Assembly (NCBI GenBank): GCA_021734045.1
Contig: JAIPJR010000005.1
Location: 1 to 47,977 of the forward strand
DNA length: 47,977 nucleotides
DNA from: Fidelibacterota bacterium
Lineage (GTDB): Bacteria; Fidelibacterota; UBA8477
Reading direction: 5' to 3'
Part shown: piece after piece, positions 35,011 through 45,327 of the stretch
How positions within the stretch are numbered: the stretch's first letter is position 1
How the letters are laid out: the number at the start of each line of letters is the position of its first letter
Translations under genes and position numbers: made by a program
The notes under the pieces: model-generated
Seen by the model: the letters and a program-made list of their open reading frames with translations, nothing else
Database searches by the model: none
What the model was told of the DNA's origin: nothing

Positions 35011-35023
35011 GGGACAACGTCCC
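35011..35023 (-). terminator. weak hairpin after the MotB-like gene
   Basis: GGGAC-AAC-GTCCC forms a short 5-bp stem about 10 bases after the MotB-like stop, followed on the minus strand by TTTACTTG. The stem is short and the U-run is poor, so it may be only a weak terminator or a chance repeat. Confidence 0.35.
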
Positions 35024-35032
35024 AAAATTTAA

Positions 35033-35731
35033 CTAATCGGATTTTAAGGAGGCTGATATCAATAGCATCAGATCGCTGTGAGAATCCGCACGCCACCTGG
35101 GAGCATCAGCCCAAACGACCTGGCTGATTCCGGATGGATTAGGATGAATCTCAAATTGATAATCTTGCACCCTTAATGTTTCATTCAAAGCGGTAGCAAG
35201 TTGATTGGCACGAGCTAAAAACAGATCATCGCTACGCGGTTCGAGGGTTCGCCCAGCCTGCTCTGGTATCTGCCGGATGCTTAATTGAAGACGTAGAATA
35301 TCATCCTGACCTTTTTCCCGGGACACAAAGCGACCTGACTCGTCCATTGGCGCATGGGTAAAAAGCTTCAAGGCACTGATTTTGTGTGACAATTTCTCCA
35401 ACTTTTCCACCATACCGGATTTTATCATGGGCTGACCAGACTGAAACCAGCGATTCGCGGGCAGGTGTATTAAAACACCCTTGGTTACTCGCTCCAATTG
35501 ATAATCTTCAGGCAACAATTCCCTCTCACAAAAACTCTTCAGTTCGGTGTAGCTAGCGGCTACCAGCGACTGCGAATACTCGGCCTGTCGCTCTTCCGTT
35601 GCCCAGCTGATGGTATAGAGGAGAACAAAAAACACCATGAGCAACACGACCATATCACCATACTCTGTCAGCCATTCCCGCACCCCTGTAATCCCGGAAT
35701 CCCCTGATTGTAAGTCTCGTTTTTGTGACAT
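35033..35731 (-). CDS. MotB-like stator protein with degenerate OmpA-like domain
   Basis: The 232-residue protein begins with a MotB-type N-terminus: WLTEYGDMVVLLMVFFVLLYTIS, quoted as YGDMVVLLMVFFVLLYTIS, which has one membrane helix (27-45) and the proton-carrying Asp at D26. The rest is periplasmic, with an OmpA-like core (GVLIHLPANRWFQSGQPMIKS, quoted as GVLIHLPANRWFQSG, and DLFLARANQLATAL), but without the usual GHTD and NRRV motifs, so peptidoglycan binding may be altered or lost. The partner MotA is not adjacent; no flagellar gene is in the window. The start ATG 35731 follows GGGGGAG. A strong promoter lies 140-165 bases upstream. Confidence 0.75.
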   Translation of the reverse strand: MSQKRDLQSGDSGITGVREWLTEYGDMVVLLMVFFVLLYTISWATEERQAEYSQSLVAASYTELKSFCERELLPEDYQLERVTKGVLIHLPANRWFQSGQPMIKSGMVEKLEKLSHKISALKLFTHAPMDESGRFVSREKGQDDILRLQLSIRQIPEQAGRTLEPRSDDLFLARANQLATALNETLRVQDYQFEIHPNPSGISQVVWADAPRWRADSHSDLMLLISASLKSD

Positions 35732-35868
35732 GTGTACTCCCCCGGAAATCGCGAACTCAAAATTTTTTAGAAAAATCCACTGTTACTATTTCGTCGTAGC
35801 ATCACTCTGAAAATCAGATTCTCGCTAAATTTCACCCAAGCTGTCAGTTCGTTTCTATAACCGACTGA

Positions 35869-35897
35869 ATTATAGGTTAACGCATGGCATTTGACAA
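35869..35897 (-). promoter_or_regulatory. near-consensus sigma70 promoter upstream of the MotB-like gene
   Basis: On the minus strand TTGTCA (35897-35892) and TATAAT (35874-35869) are separated by exactly 17 bases. This is the best sigma70 promoter in the window. Transcription would start near 35862, leaving a leader of about 130 bases before the ATG at 35731, and begins right after the stop of the upstream barrel gene. Confidence 0.75.
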
Positions 35898-35908
35898 GAT
35901 GAAGGTGA

Positions 35909-37684
35909 CTAAAACTGCAAGGAACCCTGAAGTGAGAAGCGGGGGATTGTATAAAGGCGATCACCGTCTTTAACCTGAAGATAATCCAAAGATGCCTGCC
36001 AGCCCAAGCGGCGAGTTTGATTCCAGGTAAATCCTGCCACCGGACCCTGCCCCCGCCAGGTTGCAGGAGCACTGGTAGGGCCCGTCTGGAGATATTCCAC
36101 ATCGCGCGTTTTAACCGAATAGCCAAGCCATGCCTCCCAGAGGTTTCTTTCAAAACGCGTTGTGAACATGATTAATTGCTGAATCCGCTCCGCAACCACA
36201 TCCTCCAGAAACCTGTCCCAATCTAGTTTGCCGTCTTCCTCCCACTTGTAACTGATATCACATTGGACAGACCAATGATAGGTCAGGCGGCGATTCAGGC
36301 GCTCCTCTACCAAAAGCGATCGGTGCATAAAACTCCGGAGGGGTTGACCTGTACTCAGGAAAAATTCGTCGTAATCATAATCGTAATAGTTGGCTTGTAA
36401 GTTGGTCTTGAGCCGGGAACGCCAGAGTCCACGTGACCATGCATAGAGCGACTGTAGACGAAAGGTGCGATTCCAATAATTTTCACCGCTCTTTGTTGAC
36501 GACAGATAGACCAGATGATACAGCTGCATCTGCATGGTCATCTCCAGACGGGCATATGGGAAGTCCACCCAGACGAGACCGGAACTCATATTGAATCGAA
36601 ACTCATCCCGATCATCATAATTATTGGTGTCCGGTGTGTCATATTTCAACCGGGATAGTTGGAAATTCCAGTGTGAGGAATCTGCCAGAATCCAGCCCGG
36701 TGCGACGGTATACCAACTGAGGCGATAATAATTTTGCGCGAAATCGATGTAATACCGCTGCTGTGTTGTGGTCACCTCAAAATCTGTACCCCCATGGAAA
36801 TTTTTAAACTGCCAATGCAAACCCACGATATTTTGTAAACTCAGAGAAGAGCTGGTGGAGGCCGAGGTCGTGTCTGACTGAGCTGGTCGAACCCGCGTGT
36901 TGGCGGTTGTGGATTCCAAATTTTTCCAGGTCAGGCGGTACACAAGCCGCGACGATTTACCCACACGGTATTCAAGCCGGTTTTGCCAGGTAAAATCCAT
37001 GATATCCCGCTGCTGGGATGAGCCGGATGTATCGGTATAAAACTGATGACTCTTGTCCAGCCAGCTGAGTTGAGACTGCAAGTGGACAACTTCCGCCAGG
37101 CGGCGCTGATATATCCCGTTCAATTCATAACGATAATTTTCCCTCTCATCGAAAAAATCCCGCGTCAGCCCTACCCTGCTCTGTACCGCCTGTTGATTAT
37201 CTGTCCAATTCCCATTCTGCATAAGCTCAACCGTCTTGCCAAATTCACGGTGCTGGTGCCGCTCTTCCAAACGACCACCCGCTAATAAATCATACTTTCC
37301 CCATTTGGGATGTTGATAGGAAATACCACCCAATAGCGCGTGATTTTGCAAGTCACTACCCAGACTGGTTCGACGGTCCAGATAGACATTACTCTCCGTG
37401 CGGGCAGACCAATTCAACTGCTCCATCCGGTTTGAAGAAATCGACCAGATCAGGCGATTTTCAAGGGCATAATTCTGCCCGGTCAGAATGGCATTTGACT
37501 TTTCGTACCATTTGTAATCGAAAAAATTACTTAAAGAGGTCAGCAAGGGTCCTATCGGCCGTTCCAGGAAAACGCCCACATTGCCCTCGGCACTCAGATT
37601 ATCGCGGATGACATTCACGCGAAGTGAATCGGGGATCTGCGCCGGCAAAATACCGGTTAGCGCCAACATCATGACCGGGAGCAT
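35909..37684 (-). CDS. large outer-membrane beta-barrel protein of unknown function
   Basis: The roughly 591-residue protein has a signal peptide (MLPVMMLALTGILPAQ) and then about 570 residues with dense, aromatic-rich strands (YDYDYDEFFLSTGQ, RSRLKTNLQANYY, FSLQGSLQF at the end). The final Phe and the strand pattern suit an outer-membrane barrel of many strands. I cannot assign a family. The start is ATG 37684; a TTG at 37699 lies almost against the stop of the FtsB-like gene. It is the last gene of the enolase-ftsB transcript or has its own signal. Confidence 0.7.
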   Translation of the reverse strand: MLPVMMLALTGILPAQIPDSLRVNVIRDNLSAEGNVGVFLERPIGPLLTSLSNFFDYKWYEKSNAILTGQNYALENRLIWSISSNRMEQLNWSARTESNVYLDRRTSLGSDLQNHALLGGISYQHPKWGKYDLLAGGRLEERHQHREFGKTVELMQNGNWTDNQQAVQSRVGLTRDFFDERENYRYELNGIYQRRLAEVVHLQSQLSWLDKSHQFYTDTSGSSQQRDIMDFTWQNRLEYRVGKSSRLVYRLTWKNLESTTANTRVRPAQSDTTSASTSSSLSLQNIVGLHWQFKNFHGGTDFEVTTTQQRYYIDFAQNYYRLSWYTVAPGWILADSSHWNFQLSRLKYDTPDTNNYDDRDEFRFNMSSGLVWVDFPYARLEMTMQMQLYHLVYLSSTKSGENYWNRTFRLQSLYAWSRGLWRSRLKTNLQANYYDYDYDEFFLSTGQPLRSFMHRSLLVEERLNRRLTYHWSVQCDISYKWEEDGKLDWDRFLEDVVAERIQQLIMFTTRFERNLWEAWLGYSVKTRDVEYLQTGPTSAPATWRGQGPVAGFTWNQTRRLGWQASLDYLQVKDGDRLYTIPRFSLQGSLQF

Positions 37685-37700
37685 GATCCGGCGTGACAAA

Positions 37701-38051
37701 TTACTGCTCTTTTTTGGTTTCGATTATGACGCGGTAAACTTTTTCACCCGGTTTGGCCATACGATATTTCTCCCGGGCAACTTTCTCCAGGTATTCCGGA
37801 TCATCCAGCAGACGCTGACGTTCCGCTTCCAACCGGGCATTCTCCACCTTTAACGCTTCAATTCGTTCTTCAGAAGCTTTAATCTGCTTCTTTAGTTGAT
37901 ATAAACGGTACAGACCTTCATCCTGGAAGACAAAGGCCTGTACCAGAAAAACCAACACCAACAGCATCAGCACCCAGGCCAGCTTACTACGAAACCAGCT
38001 GGCTGAGTTTTTAGGCCGCTTGGGTGTCTTACGTTTTCGCATCGTCATCAT
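37701..38051 (-). CDS. FtsB/DivIC-family septum formation initiator
   Basis: The 116-residue protein has a basic N-terminus (RKRKTPKRPK), one membrane helix at about residues 25-44 (WVLMLLVLVFLVQAFVFQ) and a coiled coil (LYRLYQLKKQIKASEERIEALKVEN, quoted as KKQIKASEERIEALKVEN), then DPEYLEKVAREKYRMAKPGE, the conserved DivIC/FtsB end. It forms the divisome complex with FtsL and FtsQ outside the membrane. It follows enolase by 17 bases, an arrangement also known from E. coli (eno near ftsB). Confidence 0.92.
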   Translation of the reverse strand: MMTMRKRKTPKRPKNSASWFRSKLAWVLMLLVLVFLVQAFVFQDEGLYRLYQLKKQIKASEERIEALKVENARLEAERQRLLDDPEYLEKVAREKYRMAKPGEKVYRVIIETKKEQ

Positions 38052-38068
38052 TTCGAAGGGGAAACGAG

Positions 38069-39520
<1,452 letters not shown>

Positions 39521-39626
39521 TCATTTATCGTGCTATTTTTTCAGTTCAAGATGAGGTTTAGTCAATCTGCAGGCCGGAAATTTTCATGCCACTAAAACAC
39601 AGCCTTATTCCCGGGAGTAATTAAAA

Positions 39627-40964
39627 ATGCATCGTCACCACGCTATTGCTATTACAGCCCTCCTTCTGGTGCTTACGCTTTTCTCAGATTTAACCGCCAG
39701 ACCAATAGAGATTCCGGTTAAGGAATATCAGCTTAAAAACGGGCTCACCGTCCTGCTCGTGCCCATGCCCAATACCGATGTGATGACCATGCAGATGACC
39801 GTACGGGTGGGCTCGCGTAATGAGGTGGAATTTGGTAAAACCGGGTTTGCCCATTTTTTTGAGCATATGATGTTTCGTGGTTCAAAAAACTATTCCCGTG
39901 AACGGCGGGACGAGATAATCCAGCAGTACGGCGCCGACGCTAATGCCTGGACGTCGGACGATCTGACCAATTACTTCATCACAGCCACAGTAAGCGCTCT
40001 GGAACCCTTACTGGCCATGGAGTCCGATCGTTTTATCAATCTCACCTACAGCCGGGAAGACTTTCAAACCGAAGCTGGCGCCATTCTGGGTGAATACAAC
40101 ACCGGTCGCAGCGACCCGTCACTCACACTCTCTGAAACGCTGCGGACCACGGCATTTGAGCGACACACTTACGGCCATACCGTCATGGGCTACCATTCGG
40201 ATATTCTCGCCATGCCCCGGCAGTATGAACACAGTCTGGACTTTTTTCGGCGCTATTACCGCCCCGATAATGCCATCCTCACCATTGCCGGCGGAATCGA
40301 TGTGACTGAAACGCTGGGTTGGGTGAAGAAGTATTACGGTCCCTGGAAGCCAGGCTATAATCCCAAACCAGTGCCCCAGGAATTTATCCAAACCGAGACC
40401 CGTGAAGCAGCCCTGACCTGGCCCACCCGGACCAACCCCCAACTCTGGATGGCCTGGAAAATTCCCGCCTATTCCGACACGAATGCCATTAACCAGGTGC
40501 TGGATGTCTTACGGGAATCGCAGTTTTCGCAATGGGGGAACCTGTACAAACGATTGGTCATTGATGAACAAATCATCCAATCCCTACGCGTGGAAGCGGA
40601 CCGCAGTCGGGATCCGGGTCTGTTTACCGTGCAAGCCACGCTGTATGATGCCACACGCATGGACTCAGTCCACCACGTCATCAGCCAATCGCTCAGTCAG
40701 GCAGGTGAGCAATTGACGCAAGAGCAATTTGCCCGCATCAAAGACCATCTCTACTACGCCGCCACCATGCGATTGAATGACCCGGCGGGTGTGGCGTATC
40801 TGTTGCTGTCATTTGCCCAGCTCACGGGCGATTTTCACTCGCTACAGCGGTATTACGATCAATTGGATGCGCTGGATTTATCCACCGTCAAAACTATAGC
40901 GCGGCGCATCTTCAAACCGGAACGGCTCACGGTTGTCACGCTGAAGCAGGAGGTGCACCAATGA
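39627..40964 (+). CDS. M16 zinc metallopeptidase, catalytic subunit
   Basis: The 445-residue protein has a signal peptide (ITALLLVLTLFSDLTA) and the inverted zinc motif HFFEH (H76, E79, H80) followed by a downstream Glu in FQTEAGAILGEY (E149/E156), so it is catalytically complete. The C-terminal half is the second M16 domain fold. It should degrade peptides in the periplasm or at the surface. The following gene overlaps by 4 bases (ATGA) and encodes the apparently inactive partner; such two-chain M16B enzymes are known. The start ATG 39627 follows CGGGAGTAATTAAAA. Confidence 0.93.
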   Translation: MHRHHAIAITALLLVLTLFSDLTARPIEIPVKEYQLKNGLTVLLVPMPNTDVMTMQMTVRVGSRNEVEFGKTGFAHFFEHMMFRGSKNYSRERRDEIIQQYGADANAWTSDDLTNYFITATVSALEPLLAMESDRFINLTYSREDFQTEAGAILGEYNTGRSDPSLTLSETLRTTAFERHTYGHTVMGYHSDILAMPRQYEHSLDFFRRYYRPDNAILTIAGGIDVTETLGWVKKYYGPWKPGYNPKPVPQEFIQTETREAALTWPTRTNPQLWMAWKIPAYSDTNAINQVLDVLRESQFSQWGNLYKRLVIDEQIIQSLRVEADRSRDPGLFTVQATLYDATRMDSVHHVISQSLSQAGEQLTQEQFARIKDHLYYAATMRLNDPAGVAYLLLSFAQLTGDFHSLQRYYDQLDALDLSTVKTIARRIFKPERLTVVTLKQEVHQ

Positions 40965-42457
40965 AACGTAATTCCCTCATGGCACCGGTGGTTCTTTTTA
41001 TCTCGCTCCTGATGTTTCTGAATGGCTGCAGTGATCCACCGGAAATGGTTCTCAGCCCCTCGGACGAATCGAGCCTGATCGATATTCGATTTAACTTCAG
41101 GGTCGGATCGGCCGCCGATCCCCGGGACCAATCGGGACTGGCTATGCTCACACTCCAAACCATCATGCACGGTGGCACACAAGATTTGACACAGGCAGAA
41201 ATAACCGACCGTAAATATCCGTTAGCCGCCGCTGAGCGATTCTTGATTGACCGGGATAATCTGGTGATTTCTGCCACGGTGCACGGTGAAAAATTTGATG
41301 AGTATTATCCATTGCTGAGAGATCGCCTGCTTCAGCCGCGCTGGGACAAAAAGGATTTTGAACGCCAGAAAAAGCATTTGATTGCAACAATTCAGAACAG
41401 CCTCATGGGCGAGAACGATGAGTGGTTTGGCAAAGAGATGCTCCAATGGCTGATTTACCCGGAAAAGCACCCCTACCACTGGCCGGTTGTTGGCCGTTTG
41501 GAGTCGGTAGAAAATCTTACCGTGAAAGATGTGGAAGATTTTTGGGGAAATCACATGGGCGCGGGAAATTTGGTTGTAGGTCTGGCCGGTCCATACTCAG
41601 AACGGCAAAAGATGCAGGTGGAAGCGGACTTCACCGGGTTCCACTTTAATTCCTATGACCCCATAGCGCTACCAGACCCTAAATCCCCATCTGCTCAATC
41701 CGCTGTTCTGGTGGAAAAACCCACCGAGGCGGCCGCCATTTCCATGGGATTTCCCCTGGAAGTATCGCGCGCCGACCCAGATTACTACGCATTGCTGCTG
41801 TTCAATGCCTGGTTTGGTCAGCACCGTACCTTCGTGGGACAATTGATGAATGAGATGCGGGTGAAGCGCGGACTGAATTACGGTGATTACAGCTACATCG
41901 AACATTTCGTACAAAGCGGATATGGTCCCTATCCCCGTCCCGGTGTGGACCGGCGCCAGCAATATTTCAGTATCTGGATTCGACCCGTACAGCGAGAGAA
42001 TGCCCATTTCGCCATCCGTCAGGCAATCTGGGAGTTGATGGATGCAATTGAAAATGGCATTCCGGAATCAGATTTTGAGCGCACGAAAGCATTCATTACC
42101 CATTATTCAAAGCTCTGGGCTGCTTCCCAAACCAACCAACTCGGATTCCAGGTGGATTCACACCTACAGGAAATTCCGTACACCATTGATCACATCGAGA
42201 CATCAGTCAGGGCCCTGACCCGGGAGCAAGTGAATGCAGCACTTCGGCGGCATTTGACACCGGAAAAAATGCACATTGCGGTCATCTGTAAAAATGCGAA
42301 TGAACTGGCTGAAGCCCTGCGCACCAACGCACCCAGTCCAATTCACTATGCCAATCCGGTTTCGCCGGATATTCTGGAAAAAGACAAGCTTATCATGAAT
42401 TTCCCCCTGAATGTGAAAAGGATTGAGATATTGCATTATCAGGAGACTTTCCAATAG
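40961..42457 (+). CDS. M16 peptidase-like lipoprotein, apparently non-catalytic partner
   Basis: The 498-residue protein starts with a lipoprotein signal (LLMFLNGC; C23). The M16 fold can be followed (FNFRVGSAADPRDQSGLAMLTLQTIMHGGT, quoted as DQSGLAMLTLQTIMHGGT), but the HxxEH zinc motif is not there: the aligned stretch reads LTLQTIMHGGT. It therefore probably shapes the substrate chamber with the catalytic subunit encoded just upstream, with which it overlaps by 4 bases. The lipid anchor would hold the pair on a membrane. A binding motif ERQKKHLIATIQNSLMGENDEW and R-x-Y segment near residue 290 are kept. Confidence 0.88.
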   Translation: MKRNSLMAPVVLFISLLMFLNGCSDPPEMVLSPSDESSLIDIRFNFRVGSAADPRDQSGLAMLTLQTIMHGGTQDLTQAEITDRKYPLAAAERFLIDRDNLVISATVHGEKFDEYYPLLRDRLLQPRWDKKDFERQKKHLIATIQNSLMGENDEWFGKEMLQWLIYPEKHPYHWPVVGRLESVENLTVKDVEDFWGNHMGAGNLVVGLAGPYSERQKMQVEADFTGFHFNSYDPIALPDPKSPSAQSAVLVEKPTEAAAISMGFPLEVSRADPDYYALLLFNAWFGQHRTFVGQLMNEMRVKRGLNYGDYSYIEHFVQSGYGPYPRPGVDRRQQYFSIWIRPVQRENAHFAIRQAIWELMDAIENGIPESDFERTKAFITHYSKLWAASQTNQLGFQVDSHLQEIPYTIDHIETSVRALTREQVNAALRRHLTPEKMHIAVICKNANELAEALRTNAPSPIHYANPVSPDILEKDKLIMNFPLNVKRIEILHYQETFQ

Positions 42458-42469
42458 AGAAAATTACCT

Positions 42470-43462
42470 ATGTTTGACGGTCGTCTAACCGGCTCTTTAA
42501 TACTTTTTGCCCTGCTCATTCTGCTTGGGACGGCTGGTTACGTGGTCTTCGATGGTGTCGATTGGTTCGATGCTCTCTATATGACCCTGATAACCATTAC
42601 AACCGTTGGCTTTCAGGAAGAGTGGACACTATCCTTTGGTACCAAAATCTGGACTTTATTTATCATGCTGGCCGGGATAGGAATGTTCTTTTTCATTTTC
42701 GGTCAGATTGCTCAGAGGGTGATTGACTTTAAGCGTATCGGGAGAATTCACATGCAAAATCAGATCAACCGTCTGTCAGATCATTACATTGTCTGTGGAT
42801 TTGGCCGAATGGGTAGTGCTGTGTCACAGGAGTTTGCAGCGGAAGCAAAACCATTCGTCGTTATTGAACAAAATACTGAGAAACTTGAGCGCATTCGCAA
42901 GTTCAAGTATCTCCTGGTTGAAGGTGATGCTACCAAGGATGATGTGCTTCACCAGGCAGGGATTAAGCGCGCCAAGGGACTCATTGCAGTCCTGGCCAAT
43001 GACGCAGATAATCTATTTCTGACGCTCACTGCCCGGTCAATCAGTACGAATCTGTACATTCTGGCCCGTTCCATTGAGACGGCGTCCACCAACAAGCTCA
43101 TTCGGGTAGGAGCCAACAAAGTTGTGAATCCGTACGAAACAGCAGGGCACAAAATCGCACGGCTGGCCATTAAACCCGGGGTGGTGGAATTTTTGGAAAT
43201 TGCCACCAATCAGGCCAAGGTAGATTTGACCATGGAAACCATTCCGGTACAATCCGGTTCAGATGCGGAAGGGAATTCCCTGTCGGGACTGAATCTGAGA
43301 AAGAATTACAACCTCATCGTTGCAGCCATTACGACGCCTGGAAGACCCACACGGTTTAACCCTGATCCGGATGAGAAACTTGGTGCCGGTGACATCCTGT
43401 TAACGATTGGGAACATGAAAAACCTTAAGCGCTTCGAGGAGCTCTGCTCTACAGGGGATTGA
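42470..43462 (+). CDS. potassium channel with TrkA-N and TrkA-C domains
   Basis: The 330-residue protein has two membrane helices around residues 8-28 and 58-82 with a pore loop between them, then a TrkA-N (RCK) domain with the nucleotide loop IVCGFGRMGSAV from about residue 107, and a TrkA-C domain from about residue 245. The filter at 44-50 reads TTVGFQE, where standard potassium channels have TTVGYGD. It should form tetramers that release or take up potassium under ligand control. It lies 12 bases after the M16 partner gene. Confidence 0.9.
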   Translation: MFDGRLTGSLILFALLILLGTAGYVVFDGVDWFDALYMTLITITTVGFQEEWTLSFGTKIWTLFIMLAGIGMFFFIFGQIAQRVIDFKRIGRIHMQNQINRLSDHYIVCGFGRMGSAVSQEFAAEAKPFVVIEQNTEKLERIRKFKYLLVEGDATKDDVLHQAGIKRAKGLIAVLANDADNLFLTLTARSISTNLYILARSIETASTNKLIRVGANKVVNPYETAGHKIARLAIKPGVVEFLEIATNQAKVDLTMETIPVQSGSDAEGNSLSGLNLRKNYNLIVAAITTPGRPTRFNPDPDEKLGAGDILLTIGNMKNLKRFEELCSTGD

Positions 43463-43477
43463 CGCCTGCCACCCTTG

Positions 43478-43505
43478 TTGATTCCCCTCACATCTCAGGT
43501 ATATT
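43478..43505 (+). promoter_or_regulatory. candidate promoter of the PpiC foldase gene
   Basis: TTGATT at 43478-43483 and TATATT at 43500-43505 are separated by 16 bases. The expected start lies near 43512, within a small hairpin CCCGG-AAAA-CCGGG (43510-43523). The gene start is at 43590. Confidence 0.5.
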
Positions 43506-43541
43506 AAAGCCCGGAAAACCGGGGTTGTATTTTATCAGACT

Positions 43542-43556
43542 ATTCCGGACCGGAAT
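43542..43556. promoter_or_regulatory. perfect 15-base dyad ATTCCGG-A-CCGGAAT
   Basis: This exact inverted repeat sits between the candidate promoter and the PpiC start codon, about 34 bases before the ATG. It may be an operator or a leader hairpin. It has no U-run after it. Confidence 0.35.
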
Positions 43557-43589
43557 GGTCGTTATTTGTTTGAGGAAGATTGGATTTTT

Positions 43590-45326
43590 ATGCTTTTCAG
43601 CCAGCCGAATTCACGTGAACGCAAATTCCTGTATTGGTTACCGATCGCTTTTTCCATCCTGTTTCTGCTGCACTGTGGGAAAAAGGAGGCGAAAGAATCG
43701 GTCGTTGCCGTTGTAGGAGACCGAACGATATCATTGACCAGCTTTCAGCGCGGCTATCTCCCGGTCATTCTGTACGGTGATAAATTCGATTCACCGGAGA
43801 CGCGTGTACAGACATTGGATTACCTCATCGGCGACAAACTATTGGCTCAGGAAGCGGAACGGGTTCATCTGGACACGATGCCCATTCTGAAACATGTTCG
43901 CCGGGTGGCAGAACACAAAGCCATGGCCCGCCATCTCTACGATGAATGGGTACGGGAAAAAATTCCTGAACCGACGGAGGAGGAACTGCGGGAGGCGTTT
44001 GCTCGTAACAATAAACAACTTTTTGTCCGTCATCTGTTTGCGCCCAGTGCGGAAGCTGCCGATAGTTTGTACGCCCTTTTGGAAAGCGGACGCATGACAT
44101 TTGAGGAAATCGCCAGTCGCATCTACGCCGATTCATTACTGGCCGAAAATGGCGGCGCTTTAGGATGGCTTGAATGGGGAGATTTGGACGAAAATCTCGA
44201 AAATGCTGCTTACGAATCGCCGGTGGGTGAGTTTACCCGGCCGGTCCGCAGTCAGTACGGCTGGCATATTCTGCGGGTGGATGATTTCAAACGGCAGATG
44301 ATTGTTTCTGAGGACGATTTTCAGAAAAAAAAGAAGTTTCTGAAAAATCGCATTTACGAGCGTCGGGAAGCAGTGGTGAGCAAACAGGTGATGAATGAGT
44401 TTATGGAGGCGCAGAATGTGCAATTCGATCGCGAAATTACGCGCCCCGTATTCACTGCCATTATCGCCAGGCGCTCGGCGGATGAGACATTAGCGCCGGA
44501 GGAACAATCAAGCTCACCGGAGCGGGAATTTGCCACTCTTGAAGATGAGCTTTTGCCCTATCTGGATCAAATGCTGGTGACCTTTGCCGGTGAGGGTTGG
44601 ACGGTGCGTGAATTTCTGGACCGGCTGCCGGAGATGGATCGGCGACATTTTTACGGAAATCTCTATGTGGGGCTGGCCAACATGATCCGGGACGAGCTGT
44701 TGGGCCGGGAAGCCGAGGCCAAAGGGTATGATCAAAAGCCCGATGTGGTGGAAGAGGTCCGGGACCGGGAAGACAAATTGCTGGCGCAGCTCTACCTGCA
44801 ATCGCTCTATGATACACTCACCATCACCGATCAAATTGTAAACACCTGGTACCATGAAAACTGGCGACAGCGCTACCACGCTCCGGATAGTCTGTGGTTA
44901 CAGGAAATTCTGGTTACGGACAAGGCGTTTGCAGATAGTCTTATGTACCGACTGCGCACGGGCGCGAATTTTGATGAGATGGCACGGCGATATTCAAAAC
45001 GCCATGGATTACAAGGAGCACCGGGCGATCTGGGTTGGCAGGTGGGTGGTAAAACGCCATTTGTCACCCAGTATGAAAACGCGCTGAAGGTTCAGCAAAA
45101 CATACCGGTGGGTCCTGTGGAAACGGAAGATGGCTGGTCAATTGTCCGTTACACACAGCAACGACGCTATCCGTTACCCCTGGACCGCATTCGTGAAAAG
45201 GTGCGGCAGGATGTGGAGAACTACCGCCAGGCTGTGGTACGCAATGAAGCGCTGGAAAAAGCCCGGACTGAGTATGAAATCGTGCGGCACGATGAGGTAT
45301 TGAACCAGATTGATGAGGTAGAATAA
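43590..45326 (+). CDS. periplasmic PpiC-type peptidyl-prolyl isomerase lipoprotein with two parvulin domains
   Basis: The 578-residue protein has an N-terminal hydrophobic segment ending in LLHCGKK (C29), a weak lipobox. After a SurA-like N-domain (about 35-130) come two parvulin-type domains: one at about residues 140-240 (VRHLFAPSAEAADSLYALLESG, LAENGGALGWLEWGDL, YGWHILRVDDF) and one at about 440-545 (LQEILVTDKAFADSLMYRLRTG, QGAPGDLGWQVGGKTPF). It should help fold and insert outer-membrane barrels, many of which are encoded in this window. I chose ATG 43590, with GAGGAAG at 43572-43578, over a TTG at 43566. It runs directly into the secreted amidase, one base apart. Confidence 0.88.
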   Translation: MLFSQPNSRERKFLYWLPIAFSILFLLHCGKKEAKESVVAVVGDRTISLTSFQRGYLPVILYGDKFDSPETRVQTLDYLIGDKLLAQEAERVHLDTMPILKHVRRVAEHKAMARHLYDEWVREKIPEPTEEELREAFARNNKQLFVRHLFAPSAEAADSLYALLESGRMTFEEIASRIYADSLLAENGGALGWLEWGDLDENLENAAYESPVGEFTRPVRSQYGWHILRVDDFKRQMIVSEDDFQKKKKFLKNRIYERREAVVSKQVMNEFMEAQNVQFDREITRPVFTAIIARRSADETLAPEEQSSSPEREFATLEDELLPYLDQMLVTFAGEGWTVREFLDRLPEMDRRHFYGNLYVGLANMIRDELLGREAEAKGYDQKPDVVEEVRDREDKLLAQLYLQSLYDTLTITDQIVNTWYHENWRQRYHAPDSLWLQEILVTDKAFADSLMYRLRTGANFDEMARRYSKRHGLQGAPGDLGWQVGGKTPFVTQYENALKVQQNIPVGPVETEDGWSIVRYTQQRRYPLPLDRIREKVRQDVENYRQAVVRNEALEKARTEYEIVRHDEVLNQIDEVE

Positions 45327-45327
45327 T

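Noticed and set aside
35767-36153. 128-residue minus-strand frame
   Set aside because: It overlaps the end of the large barrel gene out of frame, and its remainder contains the strong promoter of the MotB-like gene.
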